Below the pieces are notes generated by a model. It was not told where the DNA came from and made no database searches. It worked only from the letters and a program-made list of their open reading frames with translations. A stretch of DNA of 64,000 nt, from NCBI RefSeq assembly GCF_039839785.1, contig NZ_JBDOQT010000001.1, forward strand, positions 2,418,001 to 2,482,000. The letters run 5' to 3'. This DNA comes from Pelagibius sp. CAU 1746. GTDB lineage: Bacteria; Pseudomonadota; Alphaproteobacteria; Kiloniellales; Kiloniellaceae. The position numbers and the translations under genes are program-made. Position 1 is the stretch's first letter. The number at the start of each line of letters is the position of its first letter. Below are positions 9,819 through 19,219 of the stretch, piece by piece.

Positions 9819-10403
9819 TCACGCCTCCGCCGGGGCGGCGGCTTCTTCGCCCGGCAGCATCGGCGGCGGGCGGCGCAGTGCGACGGCTTCACCGAGCAAA
9901 TCGAGATAGGGCTTGAAGTCGATGATCAGCGCGACCGCCGTGGCGATGACCGCAACTGGCGTCCGCGGGCTCGGCGGGTTCAGTTCCCCTTCCAACACCA
10001 TATCCTGATCCTCGGACAGCAGAATGTGGCCGCGGCGCAGCCGATCCGTGGCCGCCATTACCGTGCGGGCGAGGCGGCGGCCGTCGGGCGATTCCGCGCT
10101 GAAGGGCAGCTTGCCGAGGTTGGCGCGCAGGCGCAGGGGAGCAGCTTTGCTGGCCAGGTCGGCTTCGAAGTCGATGCCGCAGGCCGAGAAGCGGAAGTGG
10201 AGGGGGCGGTCTTCGTCGAAATGGCGGATATGGCCGTCCTCGCCCAGGACGACGCTGCCGACCTCGAGGGGCAGGGACGTCTCGGCGACCTGCTTGACGG
10301 CCGACTTGGCGGAGTGCTCCTCGGTGGCCGCTATGCCGGAATCAGGGATTTCTGACCCCGGGGCGCCGGCCGAATCGCGGGCCTCGATCCCCTTGTCGTC
10401 CAA
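9819..10403 (-). CDS. Protein of unknown function, 194 residues
   Basis: I do not recognise this family. The protein is acidic at the N-terminus, has no signal peptide, and has a hydrophobic stretch near residues 147-162 (TPVAVIATAVALIIDF) before a proline/alanine-rich tail. The start is a TTG at 10403 preceded by AGGGGAG. It converges with the LysM gene (15-base gap) and is divergent from psd. Alternative interpretations were not supported by any motif. Confidence 0.6.
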   Translation of the reverse strand: MDDKGIEARDSAGAPGSEIPDSGIAATEEHSAKSAVKQVAETSLPLEVGSVVLGEDGHIRHFDEDRPLHFRFSACGIDFEADLASKAAPLRLRANLGKLPFSAESPDGRRLARTVMAATDRLRRGHILLSEDQDMVLEGELNPPSPRTPVAVIATAVALIIDFKPYLDLLGEAVALRRPPPMLPGEEAAAPAEA

Positions 10404-10559
10404 CGTGCATGCTCCCCTTAAAGTAGAAGGAGTTGGTTAGCATGGCAGGCTTTAAGGTTCGGTAAAGTATCGCCGGGGGGCTATTTTTCGACTGCTTGGC
10501 CCAGCCCGCCATGTTCTAGTAGGGTTTAGCCGATTCGCCTCAGCAGACAGGATAACCGC

Positions 10560-11246
10560 GTGTTTCGAAGCGTTCTGGTGCCGATCCACCGGGCCGGCTG
10601 GCCCTTCATCGGAGTAGCCCTGGCGGCCGCCGTGCTGCTGGGCCTGCTCTGGGAGCCCCTGTTTTGGCTCGGCCTGCTGGCCGCGGCCTATTGCGCCTAT
10701 TTCTTCCGCGATCCGCCGCGCGTGACGCCGACGCGGGTCGGGCTGGTCATCGCGCCCGCCGACGGCATGGTCCTGCCAATCGAGCGCGCGGTGCCGCCGC
10801 CAGAACTGGAACTGGGCGACGAGCCGCTGACCCGGATCTCCATCTTTCTCAACGTCTTCAACGTCCACATCAACCGGGTGCCGCTGGACGGCACGGTCAC
10901 GGCGCTGTCCTACCGTCCCGGCAAGTTCCTCAACGCCTCGCTGGACAAGGCCTCCGAGGACAACGAGCGCATGTCGGTGAAGGTCACCACCTACGACGGC
11001 GTCGACCTGGGCTTCATCCAGATCGCGGGTCTGGTGGCCCGGCGCATCGTCTGCGAGCTGAAAGCCGGGGAGCCCGTGCGCGCCGGCCAGGTCTTCGGCC
11101 TGATCCGCTTCGGCAGCCGCATGGACGTGTTCCTGCCGGAAGGCGTGGCGCCCTTGGTCGTGCCCTACCAGACGACGGTGGCCGGAGAGACGGTCCTCGC
11201 CGATCTGCAGTCCGGCGAACCCGCCCGGCAGGGCGAGGAACGCTAG
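10560..11246 (+). CDS. psd: Phosphatidylserine decarboxylase proenzyme
   Basis: This inner-membrane enzyme makes phosphatidylethanolamine from phosphatidylserine. The 228-residue protein is the short form of the family. Two hydrophobic segments (about 13-30 and 35-50) precede the catalytic part. Near the C-terminus [10 protein letters not shown] contains the G185-S186 self-cleavage site, where Ser becomes the pyruvoyl cofactor. The start is a GTG. pssA follows 13 bases downstream, so the last two steps of phosphatidylethanolamine synthesis form one operon. Confidence 0.95.
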   Translation: MFRSVLVPIHRAGWPFIGVALAAAVLLGLLWEPLFWLGLLAAAYCAYFFRDPPRVTPTRVGLVIAPADGMVLPIERAVPPPELELGDEPLTRISIFLNVFNVHINRVPLDGTVTALSYRPGKFLNASLDKASEDNERMSVKVTTYDGVDLGFIQIAGLVARRIVCELKAGEPVRAGQVFGLIRFGSRMDVFLPEGVAPLVVPYQTTVAGETVLADLQSGEPARQGEER

Positions 11247-11259
11247 GGGGAGCGGCCGC

Positions 11260-12057
11260 ATGACGCGCTTCCGCCGCCGACGGGTGACGGCCCTGTCGAT
11301 CAACCGGATGATTCCCAACGCGCTGACGCTGCTGGCGCTCTGCTCCGGACTGACGGCGATCCGCTTCGCCCTCCAGGACCGTTGGGAAGTGGCGGTGGTG
11401 GCGGTGTTGGTGGCCATGCTGCTGGACGGCCTGGACGGCCGTATCGCCCGCCTCATGGGAGCGACCAGCGAATTGGGCGCTCAGCTCGATTCGCTCTCGG
11501 ATGTGATCGCCTTCGGTGTCACCCCCGCGGTGATGATCTATCTCTGGACACTGTCGGACGCCGGCGGCATCGGCTGGGCCGCCTGCCTGGTCTACGCGGC
11601 TTGCTGCGCCCTGCGCCTGGCGCGCTTCAACACCGCGCTGGTGGAGGAGACCTCGACGCCGCTGGCCTCGCGCTACTTCGTCGGCGTGCCGGCCCCGGCT
11701 GCCGCCGCACTGGCGCTGCTGCCGCTGGTGCTGAGTTTCGTTCTGGGCGACTTGGTGTTGCGCAGCGACGTGGTCAGCGTGCTGACTCTGCTGGGCGTGG
11801 CCATCCTCATGGTCAGCCGGGTGCCGACATTCTCGGCCAAGCGCCTGAAGCTCAAAGCGCCGCAACGGCTCATCGCCATGGTCGGCATGGTGATCTTTGT
11901 GGCCTTGCTGATCGGCGAAACCTGGATCACGGTTTCCCTCATCACGCTGGCCTATCTGGTGAGCATTCCCCTGGCGGCGCTGCAGCATCGCCGCGAGCAA
12001 CGCCACGGCCTGCCCGAGATCCCCGACGAGCTGGTCCTGCCGGAAGACGAGGAGTGA
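11260..12057 (+). CDS. pssA: CDP-diacylglycerol-serine O-phosphatidyltransferase
   Basis: This membrane enzyme makes phosphatidylserine from CDP-diacylglycerol and serine. The 265-residue protein carries the full CDP-alcohol phosphotransferase motif: D56, D59-G60, A63-R64, G73, D77 and D81. Six to eight hydrophobic segments fill the rest. Its product is the substrate of the enzyme encoded just upstream (psd, 13-base gap). It converges with the MarR gene. Confidence 0.95.
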   Translation: MTRFRRRRVTALSINRMIPNALTLLALCSGLTAIRFALQDRWEVAVVAVLVAMLLDGLDGRIARLMGATSELGAQLDSLSDVIAFGVTPAVMIYLWTLSDAGGIGWAACLVYAACCALRLARFNTALVEETSTPLASRYFVGVPAPAAAALALLPLVLSFVLGDLVLRSDVVSVLTLLGVAILMVSRVPTFSAKRLKLKAPQRLIAMVGMVIFVALLIGETWITVSLITLAYLVSIPLAALQHRREQRHGLPEIPDELVLPEDEE

Positions 12058-12138
12058 CGGCGGCCGGCCGTCAAGAGCCTCCGGAAAAAGCGCAGGGGCG
12101 AGGAGCAGGCTGCCGGCCTTGAGCGGGCTATGAGCGGG

Positions 12139-12630
12139 CTATTCCGGGCCGGCCTTGCCGCCAAGTCCCGAAAGAGCCTGAAGCGACCGGCGCAGCCGGT
12201 CCGGCCCGAACTCGGCGATCTCCGCTTCCACCGCCGCATGTGTCTCGGTCCAGATCGGCACCGCCTGCGCCAGCAGCTTCCGGCCCTTCGCCGTCAGCGA
12301 CAGGACCCGGCCACGGCGGTCCTCGGGATTGGGCCTGACCGTCACCAGGCCGCGTCGTTCCAGGGGTTTCAGAGCGGCGGTCAGCGTGGTGCGGTCCATG
12401 GCGAGAAGGGCCGCCACTTCCCCGTTGCCCGGCGCCACCGGGCGGTTCAGAGACATCATCAGCGAAAACTGGCCGTTGGTGATGCCCAGGGGCCGAAAAA
12501 CGGTGTCGAAGCGCCGGGCCAAAGCGCGCGCTGCACGCTGCACGTGCAGGCAGAGACAAGCGTCGCGGACATGCAGCGTCGTCTCCCGCGAGACGACTTC
12601 GCTTTTTGACACAGGGCCGCTGTTTGACAT
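12139..12630 (-). CDS. MarR-family transcriptional regulator
   Basis: The 163-residue protein has the MarR winged helix (about residues 45-120): a recognition-helix region (LAMDRTTLTAALKPLERRG) followed by a wing with NPEDRRGRVLSLT. Such regulators usually repress their own gene and a divergent neighbour and are released by small aromatic or oxidant ligands. The divergent neighbour is the VOC/DUF1428 pair, and a perfect 12-bp palindrome lies 12 bases upstream of this start. Confidence 0.93.
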   Translation of the reverse strand: MSNSGPVSKSEVVSRETTLHVRDACLCLHVQRAARALARRFDTVFRPLGITNGQFSLMMSLNRPVAPGNGEVAALLAMDRTTLTAALKPLERRGLVTVRPNPEDRRGRVLSLTAKGRKLLAQAVPIWTETHAAVEAEIAEFGPDRLRRSLQALSGLGGKAGPE

Positions 12631-12641
12631 GACTTAAATAT

Positions 12642-12653
12642 GTTGATATCAAC
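12642..12653. promoter_or_regulatory. Probable MarR operator
   Basis: GTTGATATCAAC is a perfect 12-bp palindrome in an AT-rich gap between the divergent MarR gene (start 12630) and the VOC gene (start 12714). TTGATATCAA-type palindromes are known sites for several MarR-family proteins. Its position would let one dimer control both directions. Confidence 0.68.
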
Positions 12654-12713
12654 CTAAAAGTCAATCGCCAAGATTGCCGATGAAGGCTGCTGCAAACAGG
12701 AGGTGTCTGTTCC

Positions 12714-13625
12714 ATGGAAACAAAGCGGAAGGTCATGCCTTTCCTGTGGTTCGACGATCAGGCGGAGGATGCGGCAAAGACCTATGCCGGTCTGTTCGCC
12801 GATTCCGCCCTCGGCGAGATTTGCCGCTACTCGAAGCGGATCGCCGAGGCTACCGGCCGCGCCGAAGGTTCTGCCATGACGGTGACGTTCCGCCTCGGCG
12901 GTCAGGAAGTAACCGCCCTGAACGGCGGTCCGCAGTTCCGCTTTACCCCTTCCTTTTCTTTCTTCGTCAACTGCGGCGGCGTGGAGGAGGCTGAGGCGCT
13001 CTTCACCGGCCTGGCGCAGGGCGGCGAGGTCATGATGCCTTTCCAGGCCTATCCGTTCAGCGCGGGCTACGGCTGGATCAAGGACCGTTACGGCTTTTCC
13101 TGGCAGGTCAACTCAGCGCCCCGGGATCACACGATCGCCCCCTCATTGCTTTTCGTCGGCCGCCAATGCGGTAGGGCCGAGGAAGCCATGACCCTTTACG
13201 GCTCGATCTTTCCGGACTCGCGCATCGAGAGCGTCGCCCGCTACGAGGCGGGGGAGGCGCCCAATGCCGAAGGCAGCGTGAAGCACGGCATCTTTTTCCT
13301 CGCCGGGCAGGAGCTGCGCGCCATGGATAGCGCCCTCGACCATACGTTCACCTTCACCGAGGCGGCGTCCCTGCAGGTGCTTTGCGACAGTCAGGAAGAG
13401 GTCGACCACTATTGGCACCACCTCGGCGAGGGCGGAGACCCGGCGGCTCAGCAATGCGGCTGGCTGAAAGATCGCTTCGGCGTGAGTTGGCAGGTGGTGC
13501 CGAGAGTGTTGACGGAGATGCTGAGCGATGCCGGTTCCGACGCGAAGGAACGTGTGACGCAGGCCTTCATGCAAATGAAGAAGTTCGATATTTCCGCGCT
13601 TGAGCGGGCGTACCGCGGTAACTAG
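12714..13625 (+). CDS. Two-domain VOC (PhnB-like) protein
   Basis: The 303-residue protein is a tandem of two similar glyoxalase/VOC domains of the PhnB / 3-demethylubiquinone-methyltransferase-like type. The first starts MPFLWFDDQAEDAAKTYA (about 5-130) and the second starts SLLFVGRQCGRAEEAMTLY (about 143-300). Both have WLKDRFGVSWQV- or WIKDRYGFSWQV-type segments. The enzymatic activity of this subfamily is not known. A DUF1428 gene follows after 11 bases, and the divergent MarR regulator probably controls both. Confidence 0.85.
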   Translation: METKRKVMPFLWFDDQAEDAAKTYAGLFADSALGEICRYSKRIAEATGRAEGSAMTVTFRLGGQEVTALNGGPQFRFTPSFSFFVNCGGVEEAEALFTGLAQGGEVMMPFQAYPFSAGYGWIKDRYGFSWQVNSAPRDHTIAPSLLFVGRQCGRAEEAMTLYGSIFPDSRIESVARYEAGEAPNAEGSVKHGIFFLAGQELRAMDSALDHTFTFTEAASLQVLCDSQEEVDHYWHHLGEGGDPAAQQCGWLKDRFGVSWQVVPRVLTEMLSDAGSDAKERVTQAFMQMKKFDISALERAYRGN

Positions 13626-13636
13626 AGGAGAATGGG

Positions 13637-13990
13637 ATGGCTTATGTGGATGGATTTGTTGCGCCGGTGCCGACGGGCAATCGGGACGCCTTTCGAAAGC
13701 ACGCCGCGGTGGCGGCGGCGGTCTTCAAGGAGTTCGGGGCGCTGAAGGTGGTCGACTGCTGGGAGAACGACGTGCCGGAAGGGGAGGTGACCTCCTTTCC
13801 CCTGGCGGTCCAGCGCAAGGAGGGAGAAGGGGTGGTCTTCGGCTGGATCCTCTGGCCCTCGCGCGAGGTCAGGGACGCCGCCATGCGGAAAGCCATGGAG
13901 GATCCGCGCATGCAGCAGGACAGCAACCCCATGCCCTTCGACGGCAAGCGTCTCGTCTATGGCGGCTTCGAGATAATTCACGAAGCCTGA
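13637..13990 (+). CDS. DUF1428 family protein (YbaA-like)
   Basis: The 117-residue cytoplasmic protein matches the small DUF1428 family: it begins MAYVDGFVAPVP and contains WENDVPEGEVTSFPLAV and a C-terminal PFDGKRLVYGGFE. Structures of this family show a ferredoxin-like dimeric alpha/beta barrel, but no function is established. It follows the VOC gene by 11 bases with GGAG upstream of the ATG. It converges with the RND permease gene. Confidence 0.9.
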   Translation: MAYVDGFVAPVPTGNRDAFRKHAAVAAAVFKEFGALKVVDCWENDVPEGEVTSFPLAVQRKEGEGVVFGWILWPSREVRDAAMRKAMEDPRMQQDSNPMPFDGKRLVYGGFEIIHEA

Positions 13991-14006
13991 GGCGGCCTTT
14001 CGGTCG

Positions 14007-17000
14007 CTACTCCGCCGCTGCGGGCATACGCCCGTCACCCTTCTTGCCACCGGCTTTCCCGTCCTTGTTCTCGGCTGCGGAATGGCGTCTCCGGCGGCGG
14101 ACGAAGCGTCCGACATTCTCCCGCAGCATCAAGGCCGAGGGCGTGACCACCAGGGTCAGCAGGGTCGCGAAGGTGAGACCGAAGGCGATGGCCGTGGCGA
14201 GCTGACGCCACCACTGGGTTGAGGGCGCACCGACCTGCACCGTGCGTGAAAAGAAGTCGATGTTGGTGGCCAAGACCATGGGCATGAGGCCCAGGATGGT
14301 GGTGATGGTGGTCAGCATCACTGGGCGCAGGCGTTGGGCGCCGGTGCGCAGGATGGCTTCGCGCACCGAATCCGTGTCCTCGCGCAGCCGGTCGAAGGTG
14401 TCGATCAGCACGATGTTGTTGTTCACCACGATCCCGGCCAAGGCGATGACGCCGATGCCCGACATGACGATACCGAAGGGCTGATGCGTGACCAGCAGGC
14501 CGATCATCACCCCCACCGTCGACATGATGACCGCGGTCAGGATCAGGAAGGCGCTGTAGAAGCTGTTGAACTGGGTGACCAGAATGATGGCCATGAGGAA
14601 TAGCGCCACACCGAAGGCCTTGCCCAGGAAGGCCTGGGCGGCTTTCTGCTCCTCGTCCTCGCCCTTGAAGTCGAAGCTGAGGCGCGGATCGAATTGCTCT
14701 CCGCCCAGCCAGGCGCGCACTTCCCGTACCTTATCGTCGACCAGCAGGCCCGGCGCCACGTCGGCCTTCACGGTCATGGCCCGATGGCTGTCCGACCGGC
14801 GCAGCAAACCCACCCTGGGCTTGGCGATGCGGGTGACGAAGTTGGAGATCGGTACCATGCCGGACGAGGTCTGCATCCGGATACGGTCGAGCTGCTCGAT
14901 ATTGCGGTACTGCTCGGGCAGGCGGACGACGATATCGATTTCTTCGGCGCTGTCGTCGGGACGGTAGTCGCCTAGTTTCATGCCGTTGGTGATCATGCGC
15001 ACGTAGCTGCCGATCAGGCTGACGTCGGCTCCGAACTTCGCGGCCTGGGCGCGATCTACCGCCAGCTCCCATTCGATGCCGGGAATCTGCGCGCCGTCCT
15101 CCACGTCGACAAAGCCGCCCAGCTCCGCCAGCCCGGCGGCAACGCGTTTGGCGGCGGGTTCGATCAGCGCGGGATCGAGGGCGGAAATTTGGATCTGCAC
15201 CGGCTTGCCGACCGGCGGGCCGGCTTCCTCCTTGCGCGCTTCCACATGAACGCCGGCGAAGATCTCGCTGCGCTGGCGGATCTCCGTGAGAATCTCGTTG
15301 GCAGGACGGCGCGAGAACCAGTCGGTGAACTCCAGGGTGATCTTGCCGATGACGTCCTCGGCTTCCTCGCCGCCCTGCTGGCCTGAGGAAGCCATCGACT
15401 GGGCGGTAATGGCATGGAACTCCCCGTGCTCGCGCTGCACGGCCAGCACGACCTGCTCGACTTGGTGGACCAGCTCGTCGCGCTCGTCGACGGAGAGATT
15501 GCCGCGGGCGTGAAGCTGCAGCACCGCATTCTGCGGCTCGACATCGGGGAAGAACTCGACGCCGCGCCCGAAGGTGCCGTAGGACCACATCACGGCGATG
15601 AGGACCAGGACGGCGGCAAGCAGAACCTTTGCCGGATGGTTGAGAGCGACGCCCAGTCCCTTCAGGTAAATTCCGGTCAGGCCATGGATGTCCTGTAGCT
15701 GCCCGCTCTCGCCGGCGGCCAGCGCTTTCATCGTCTCCGGGTCGGCGGTGCCGCCCGGCTTGCCGAAGACCGAACCCAGGGTCGGCACGAAGATCAGCGC
15801 CATGACCAGGGAGGCGGACAGCGTGGCGATGAGGGTCAACGGCAGGTATTTCATGAACTCGCCGACCACGCCGGGCCAGAACATCAGCGGCAGGAAGGCG
15901 GCGAGGGTCGTTGCCGTGGCGGCGATGATCGGCCAGGCCATGCGTTTTCCGGCCAGGGCATAGGCCTGCTTCTTCGGCAGGCCTTCGCTCATCTTGCGGT
16001 CGGCATATTCGGTTACCACGATGGCGCCGTCGACCAGCATGCCGACGGCCAGGATCAGGGCGAAGAGCACCACGATATTGACGGTCAGCCCGGCGACCGA
16101 GAGCACCAGGATACCGGTGAGGAACGATCCGGGAATGGCGATGCCGACGAAACAGGCCGTGCGGATGCCCAGCGCCGCGACCACCACCACCATGACCAGC
16201 AGGATGGCGCTCAGCACGTTGTTCTGCAGATCCAGCAGGTTGTTGCGGATGTCCGTCGACTTGTCCTGGCTGTAGGCTACGGTGACGGTCTCCGGCCAGC
16301 TACCGCGCGCCTCCTCGACCGCGGCACGGACGTTCTCGATCGTCTCGATAATGTTCTCGCCGGTGCGTTTCGAAACTTCCAGCGCCAGGGCGGACTGTCC
16401 GTTCAGGCGCGCGTAGCCGTCGGAGTCCTTGAAGGTGCGGCGCAGGCTGGCGATGTCGCGAAACCGCACTACCGCATCGCCGTTTACCTTCACGGGCAGG
16501 TTCACGATGTCTTCCATGGTCTCGAAGAGACCGGGCACCTTGATCGCGAATCTACCCTGTCCGGTGTCCAGGGCGCCGGCGGCAATCACCCGGTTCGACT
16601 TGGACACCATGGTGATGATGTCCTCAGCGTCCAGGTTGTAGCTCTCCAGCGCGAGAGGGTCGATAACGACCTCCAGCAGCTCGTCGCGGTCGCCGACGAT
16701 ATTGGCTTCCAGGACGCTGGAAACGCCCTCGATACGGTCCTGCAGGTCGCGGGCGATGCGCAGCAGCGTGCGCTCCGGCGCCGTGCCCGAGAGCGATACC
16801 GTCAACACCGGGAAGAGCGAGAGGTTGATTTCATGCACTGTCGGCTCGTCGGCGTCCTCGGGCAACTCGGGCTTGGCCAGGTCGACCTTCTCGCGGACGT
16901 CGATCAGCGCCTGGTCGGCGTCGAAGCCGGCATCGAACTCCATCACCACGTTGGCGCCGCCCAGGTAGGCGGTGGCCGTCATCTCCTTCACGCCTTCGAT

Positions 17001-17222
17001 GGCGCGCAGCTGCTTTTCCAGCGGTTTGATGAGAAGCCGTTCGGCATCCTCCGGCGCGATGCCCTCATGTGTCACGCTGACATAGAGCGTCGGGATGTTG
17101 ATATCAGGCGAATCTTCCTTGGGAATGGAGACGTAGGCGAAGCTGCCGGCCGCAAGGATCAGGATCAGCGCCAGGATCACCGTGCGGCTGTGGGAGATGG
17201 CGGCGTCGATGATGGCGTTCAA
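14007..17222 (-). CDS. RND-family efflux permease
   Basis: The 1071-residue inner-membrane pump has the RND layout: TM1 near the N-terminus, a large periplasmic loop, TM2-6, a second loop and TM8-12. In TM4 the segment VGMLVDGAIVV carries the likely proton-relay residue D398. The overall pattern (SIPKEDSPDINIPTLYVSV at the start) resembles the AcrB/HAE2-type pumps that pair with one membrane-fusion protein. A TTG at 17222 is preferred as start: it overlaps the TGA of the fusion-protein gene (17221-17219) and has GAAGGGA upstream, giving translational coupling. No outer-membrane TolC-like gene is in the window. Confidence 0.94.
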   Translation of the reverse strand: MNAIIDAAISHSRTVILALILILAAGSFAYVSIPKEDSPDINIPTLYVSVTHEGIAPEDAERLLIKPLEKQLRAIEGVKEMTATAYLGGANVVMEFDAGFDADQALIDVREKVDLAKPELPEDADEPTVHEINLSLFPVLTVSLSGTAPERTLLRIARDLQDRIEGVSSVLEANIVGDRDELLEVVIDPLALESYNLDAEDIITMVSKSNRVIAAGALDTGQGRFAIKVPGLFETMEDIVNLPVKVNGDAVVRFRDIASLRRTFKDSDGYARLNGQSALALEVSKRTGENIIETIENVRAAVEEARGSWPETVTVAYSQDKSTDIRNNLLDLQNNVLSAILLVMVVVVAALGIRTACFVGIAIPGSFLTGILVLSVAGLTVNIVVLFALILAVGMLVDGAIVVTEYADRKMSEGLPKKQAYALAGKRMAWPIIAATATTLAAFLPLMFWPGVVGEFMKYLPLTLIATLSASLVMALIFVPTLGSVFGKPGGTADPETMKALAAGESGQLQDIHGLTGIYLKGLGVALNHPAKVLLAAVLVLIAVMWSYGTFGRGVEFFPDVEPQNAVLQLHARGNLSVDERDELVHQVEQVVLAVQREHGEFHAITAQSMASSGQQGGEEAEDVIGKITLEFTDWFSRRPANEILTEIRQRSEIFAGVHVEARKEEAGPPVGKPVQIQISALDPALIEPAAKRVAAGLAELGGFVDVEDGAQIPGIEWELAVDRAQAAKFGADVSLIGSYVRMITNGMKLGDYRPDDSAEEIDIVVRLPEQYRNIEQLDRIRMQTSSGMVPISNFVTRIAKPRVGLLRRSDSHRAMTVKADVAPGLLVDDKVREVRAWLGGEQFDPRLSFDFKGEDEEQKAAQAFLGKAFGVALFLMAIILVTQFNSFYSAFLILTAVIMSTVGVMIGLLVTHQPFGIVMSGIGVIALAGIVVNNNIVLIDTFDRLREDTDSVREAILRTGAQRLRPVMLTTITTILGLMPMVLATNIDFFSRTVQVGAPSTQWWRQLATAIAFGLTFATLLTLVVTPSALMLRENVGRFVRRRRRHSAAENKDGKAGGKKGDGRMPAAAE

Positions 17223-18322
17223 GACGACAATCCCTTCAGCCGTTCTTCCACCTCGGACTCGGGGATCGCGCGCACGGCCTCTCCGTTTCCGACGTATTCC
17301 TGCCCGACGGTGATCAAGTTGACTTCGTTGGGCAGGCCGGAGATCCACACGCCGTCGTTGTCGGTGTCGACGATCTTCACCGGATGAAAGACAACGCGGC
17401 CGCTGTCGTCGACCGCCTTGATGCCGATCAGGCCCCCGTCGGACAGCGTCAGGATCGCCGGCGACACCAAGTGAGCCTGCACCCGGCTGAGGGGCAGGGC
17501 GATCTCCGCGGTCATGCCGTCGGCGATAGCGCCGTCGGGGTTGGCCACTTCCAGCTCCACGCGGAAAGTGCGGGTCGCTTTGTCGGCCACGGTAGAGATG
17601 TGCCGGATATGGCCCTGCACCGCGTCTCCGGTCATCAGGCGTGCCGTGCCGGGGGTGCCGACCGACAGACGCTGGACGTCGCGCTCGTTGACCTGGGTGA
17701 CGATGAGCACCGGGTCCAGCTCGACCAGTTGGGCGATGGCGTCGCCGCGGTCGACGAAATCGCCGATTTCGACCACACGGTTGTCGATGACGCCATCGAA
17801 GGGCGCGCGGATGCGGGTGTAGGCGAGTTCGACCTCGGCGATCTTCACCGCCGCCTCGGCGGCTTCCAATTCGGCCTGACTGGCGGCGAGCTGGGTTTCG
17901 GCCCGGAACCCCTTCTTGGACAGCTTCCGGTCGGCCTCGTGCTCGATCTTGCGCTGGGCCAGCAGAGCCTTGGCCTCGGCGAGGCGCGCCGGGCGGTCGC
18001 CGGCCGACAGGCGCGCGATCACCTCGCCCTCGGACACGCGGGCGCCGTCCTCGACGGTAAGCTCGACAATGCGCCCGTCGGTCTCCGATTTGATCTCGAC
18101 CAGGCGATTGGCTTCCGTACGGCCGCGCAGCAGGTCGATCACCGCGTGCAGTTCGGCGCTCGACCTGCGCACGCGCACGGCCGGCGCCTCGTCGAGGGCC
18201 CGCAGGTCGGCTGGAGGCTTCTGCGCCTCGGGCTGGGCACCGCTCTCGCCGAGCTGGCCCGAAAGGACCCAGAGGGTGGCGGCGACGGCGAGCAGCGCCG
18301 CGAAGATGACAGAGCGTTTCAT
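17219..18322 (-). CDS. RND efflux membrane-fusion protein
   Basis: The 367-residue periplasmic adaptor has an N-terminal hydrophobic segment (MKRSVIFAALLAVAATLWVL), a lipoyl-like half motif (IVELTVEDGARVSEGEVIA), an alpha-helical hairpin (about 105-160), and beta-barrel segments including RIRAPFDGVIDNRVVEIGD. It bridges the permease to an outer-membrane channel. A GTG 23 codons further upstream (18391) is possible, but the ATG at 18322 places the signal sequence at the very start. It overlaps the permease gene and lies 123 bases after the PadR gene on the same strand. Confidence 0.92.
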   Translation of the reverse strand: MKRSVIFAALLAVAATLWVLSGQLGESGAQPEAQKPPADLRALDEAPAVRVRRSSAELHAVIDLLRGRTEANRLVEIKSETDGRIVELTVEDGARVSEGEVIARLSAGDRPARLAEAKALLAQRKIEHEADRKLSKKGFRAETQLAASQAELEAAEAAVKIAEVELAYTRIRAPFDGVIDNRVVEIGDFVDRGDAIAQLVELDPVLIVTQVNERDVQRLSVGTPGTARLMTGDAVQGHIRHISTVADKATRTFRVELEVANPDGAIADGMTAEIALPLSRVQAHLVSPAILTLSDGGLIGIKAVDDSGRVVFHPVKIVDTDNDGVWISGLPNEVNLITVGQEYVGNGEAVRAIPESEVEERLKGLSS

Positions 18323-18445
18323 CGGGGGGCGCTCACGGTTCGGTGACAGAAGGGACGTTCGCTTGTGGGCATCATGTCGTTGTCTTTTCACGATACGCAG
18401 GAACGGCGGTCTTCGTTTCCGCCCGCCCTGCGAGTTATCAGGGCC

Positions 18446-18991
18446 CTATTCGGCCACCAGCGTGGCGGACTCGCTGATTTCGGCGACCAGTTCGTCGCGA
18501 TGGGCTTCCAGGTAGTCGGCGGCGGCGCGGTAGACGGCGATCCCCATACCGCGCACGAAGGAGGAGCCGGGTGAGGCGATCATGCCGCAGGCGCAGTCTT
18601 CCATGCGATCCAAGGCCTCGCGGTACCAGGCGATACGCTGATCGATCAGATGGCCGACGCGCGCGGGCGGCAGGAAATGGGCAAATGACAGGATAAAGAG
18701 AAGATCGGAGCGCACGGCGTCCGGCGCCGGCTCGGCCATCAGCGCGGCAATCAGCGCGTTACGGCCTTTCGCCGTAATGGCGTAGAGCTTCTTGTCCGGC
18801 CGCTTGTCCTGGGCCTGGGCACGGCCGGCGATCAACCCCTCGGCGTTCAGCGCGTTGAGGGCCGGATAGATGGAGCCGAAGCTGGCCTGGTGAAAGTGGC
18901 TGAAGGGCCCTTCCTCGAAGGCTTTCTTGATCTCATAGCCGCTGGCTTCGCCGCGCAGCAGGGCACCGAGGCAGAGGGTCTTTGCATCCAT
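18446..18991 (-). CDS. PadR-family transcriptional regulator
   Basis: The 181-residue protein has the N-terminal PadR winged helix (LLRGEASGYEIKKAFEEG, then SFGSIYPALNALNAEGLI, about residues 9-85) and the C-terminal helical dimerisation domain with three cysteines near CACGM. It is the first gene of a leftward padR-mfp-rnd unit, so it probably represses its own efflux operon. An imperfect inverted repeat lies 52-84 bases upstream of its start. Confidence 0.92.
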   Translation of the reverse strand: MDAKTLCLGALLRGEASGYEIKKAFEEGPFSHFHQASFGSIYPALNALNAEGLIAGRAQAQDKRPDKKLYAITAKGRNALIAALMAEPAPDAVRSDLLFILSFAHFLPPARVGHLIDQRIAWYREALDRMEDCACGMIASPGSSFVRGMGIAVYRAAADYLEAHRDELVAEISESATLVAE

Positions 18992-19042
18992 TAGGTTATC
19001 GCCCAGAGTTCATGACTACTCGGAAGCGCATTTAATATATCG

Positions 19043-19075
19043 ATCCAGCATATATCAAGCCTATATATGTTGGAT
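19043..19075. promoter_or_regulatory. Probable PadR operator
   Basis: Two 13-base arms, ATCCAGCATATAT (19043-19055) and ATATATGTTGGAT (19063-19075), form an inverted repeat with one mismatch and a 7-base spacer. It lies in the AT-rich region just upstream of the PadR gene (start 18991). Dyads of AT-rich arms are usual for PadR sites. Confidence 0.66.
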
Positions 19076-19219
19076 GCCGGGCCGAAACCAGTGGGCGGCG
19101 GCGCCAAAGGCCGCCGGAGCTCCGGTGCTTTCATAAAAATCGTATAAAATTCAAATATTTGAACTTGAATGCGCAGGGGCGTAGGATCGCCTGCTTACTG
19201 TGGACTGAAGGGGTCGCCC

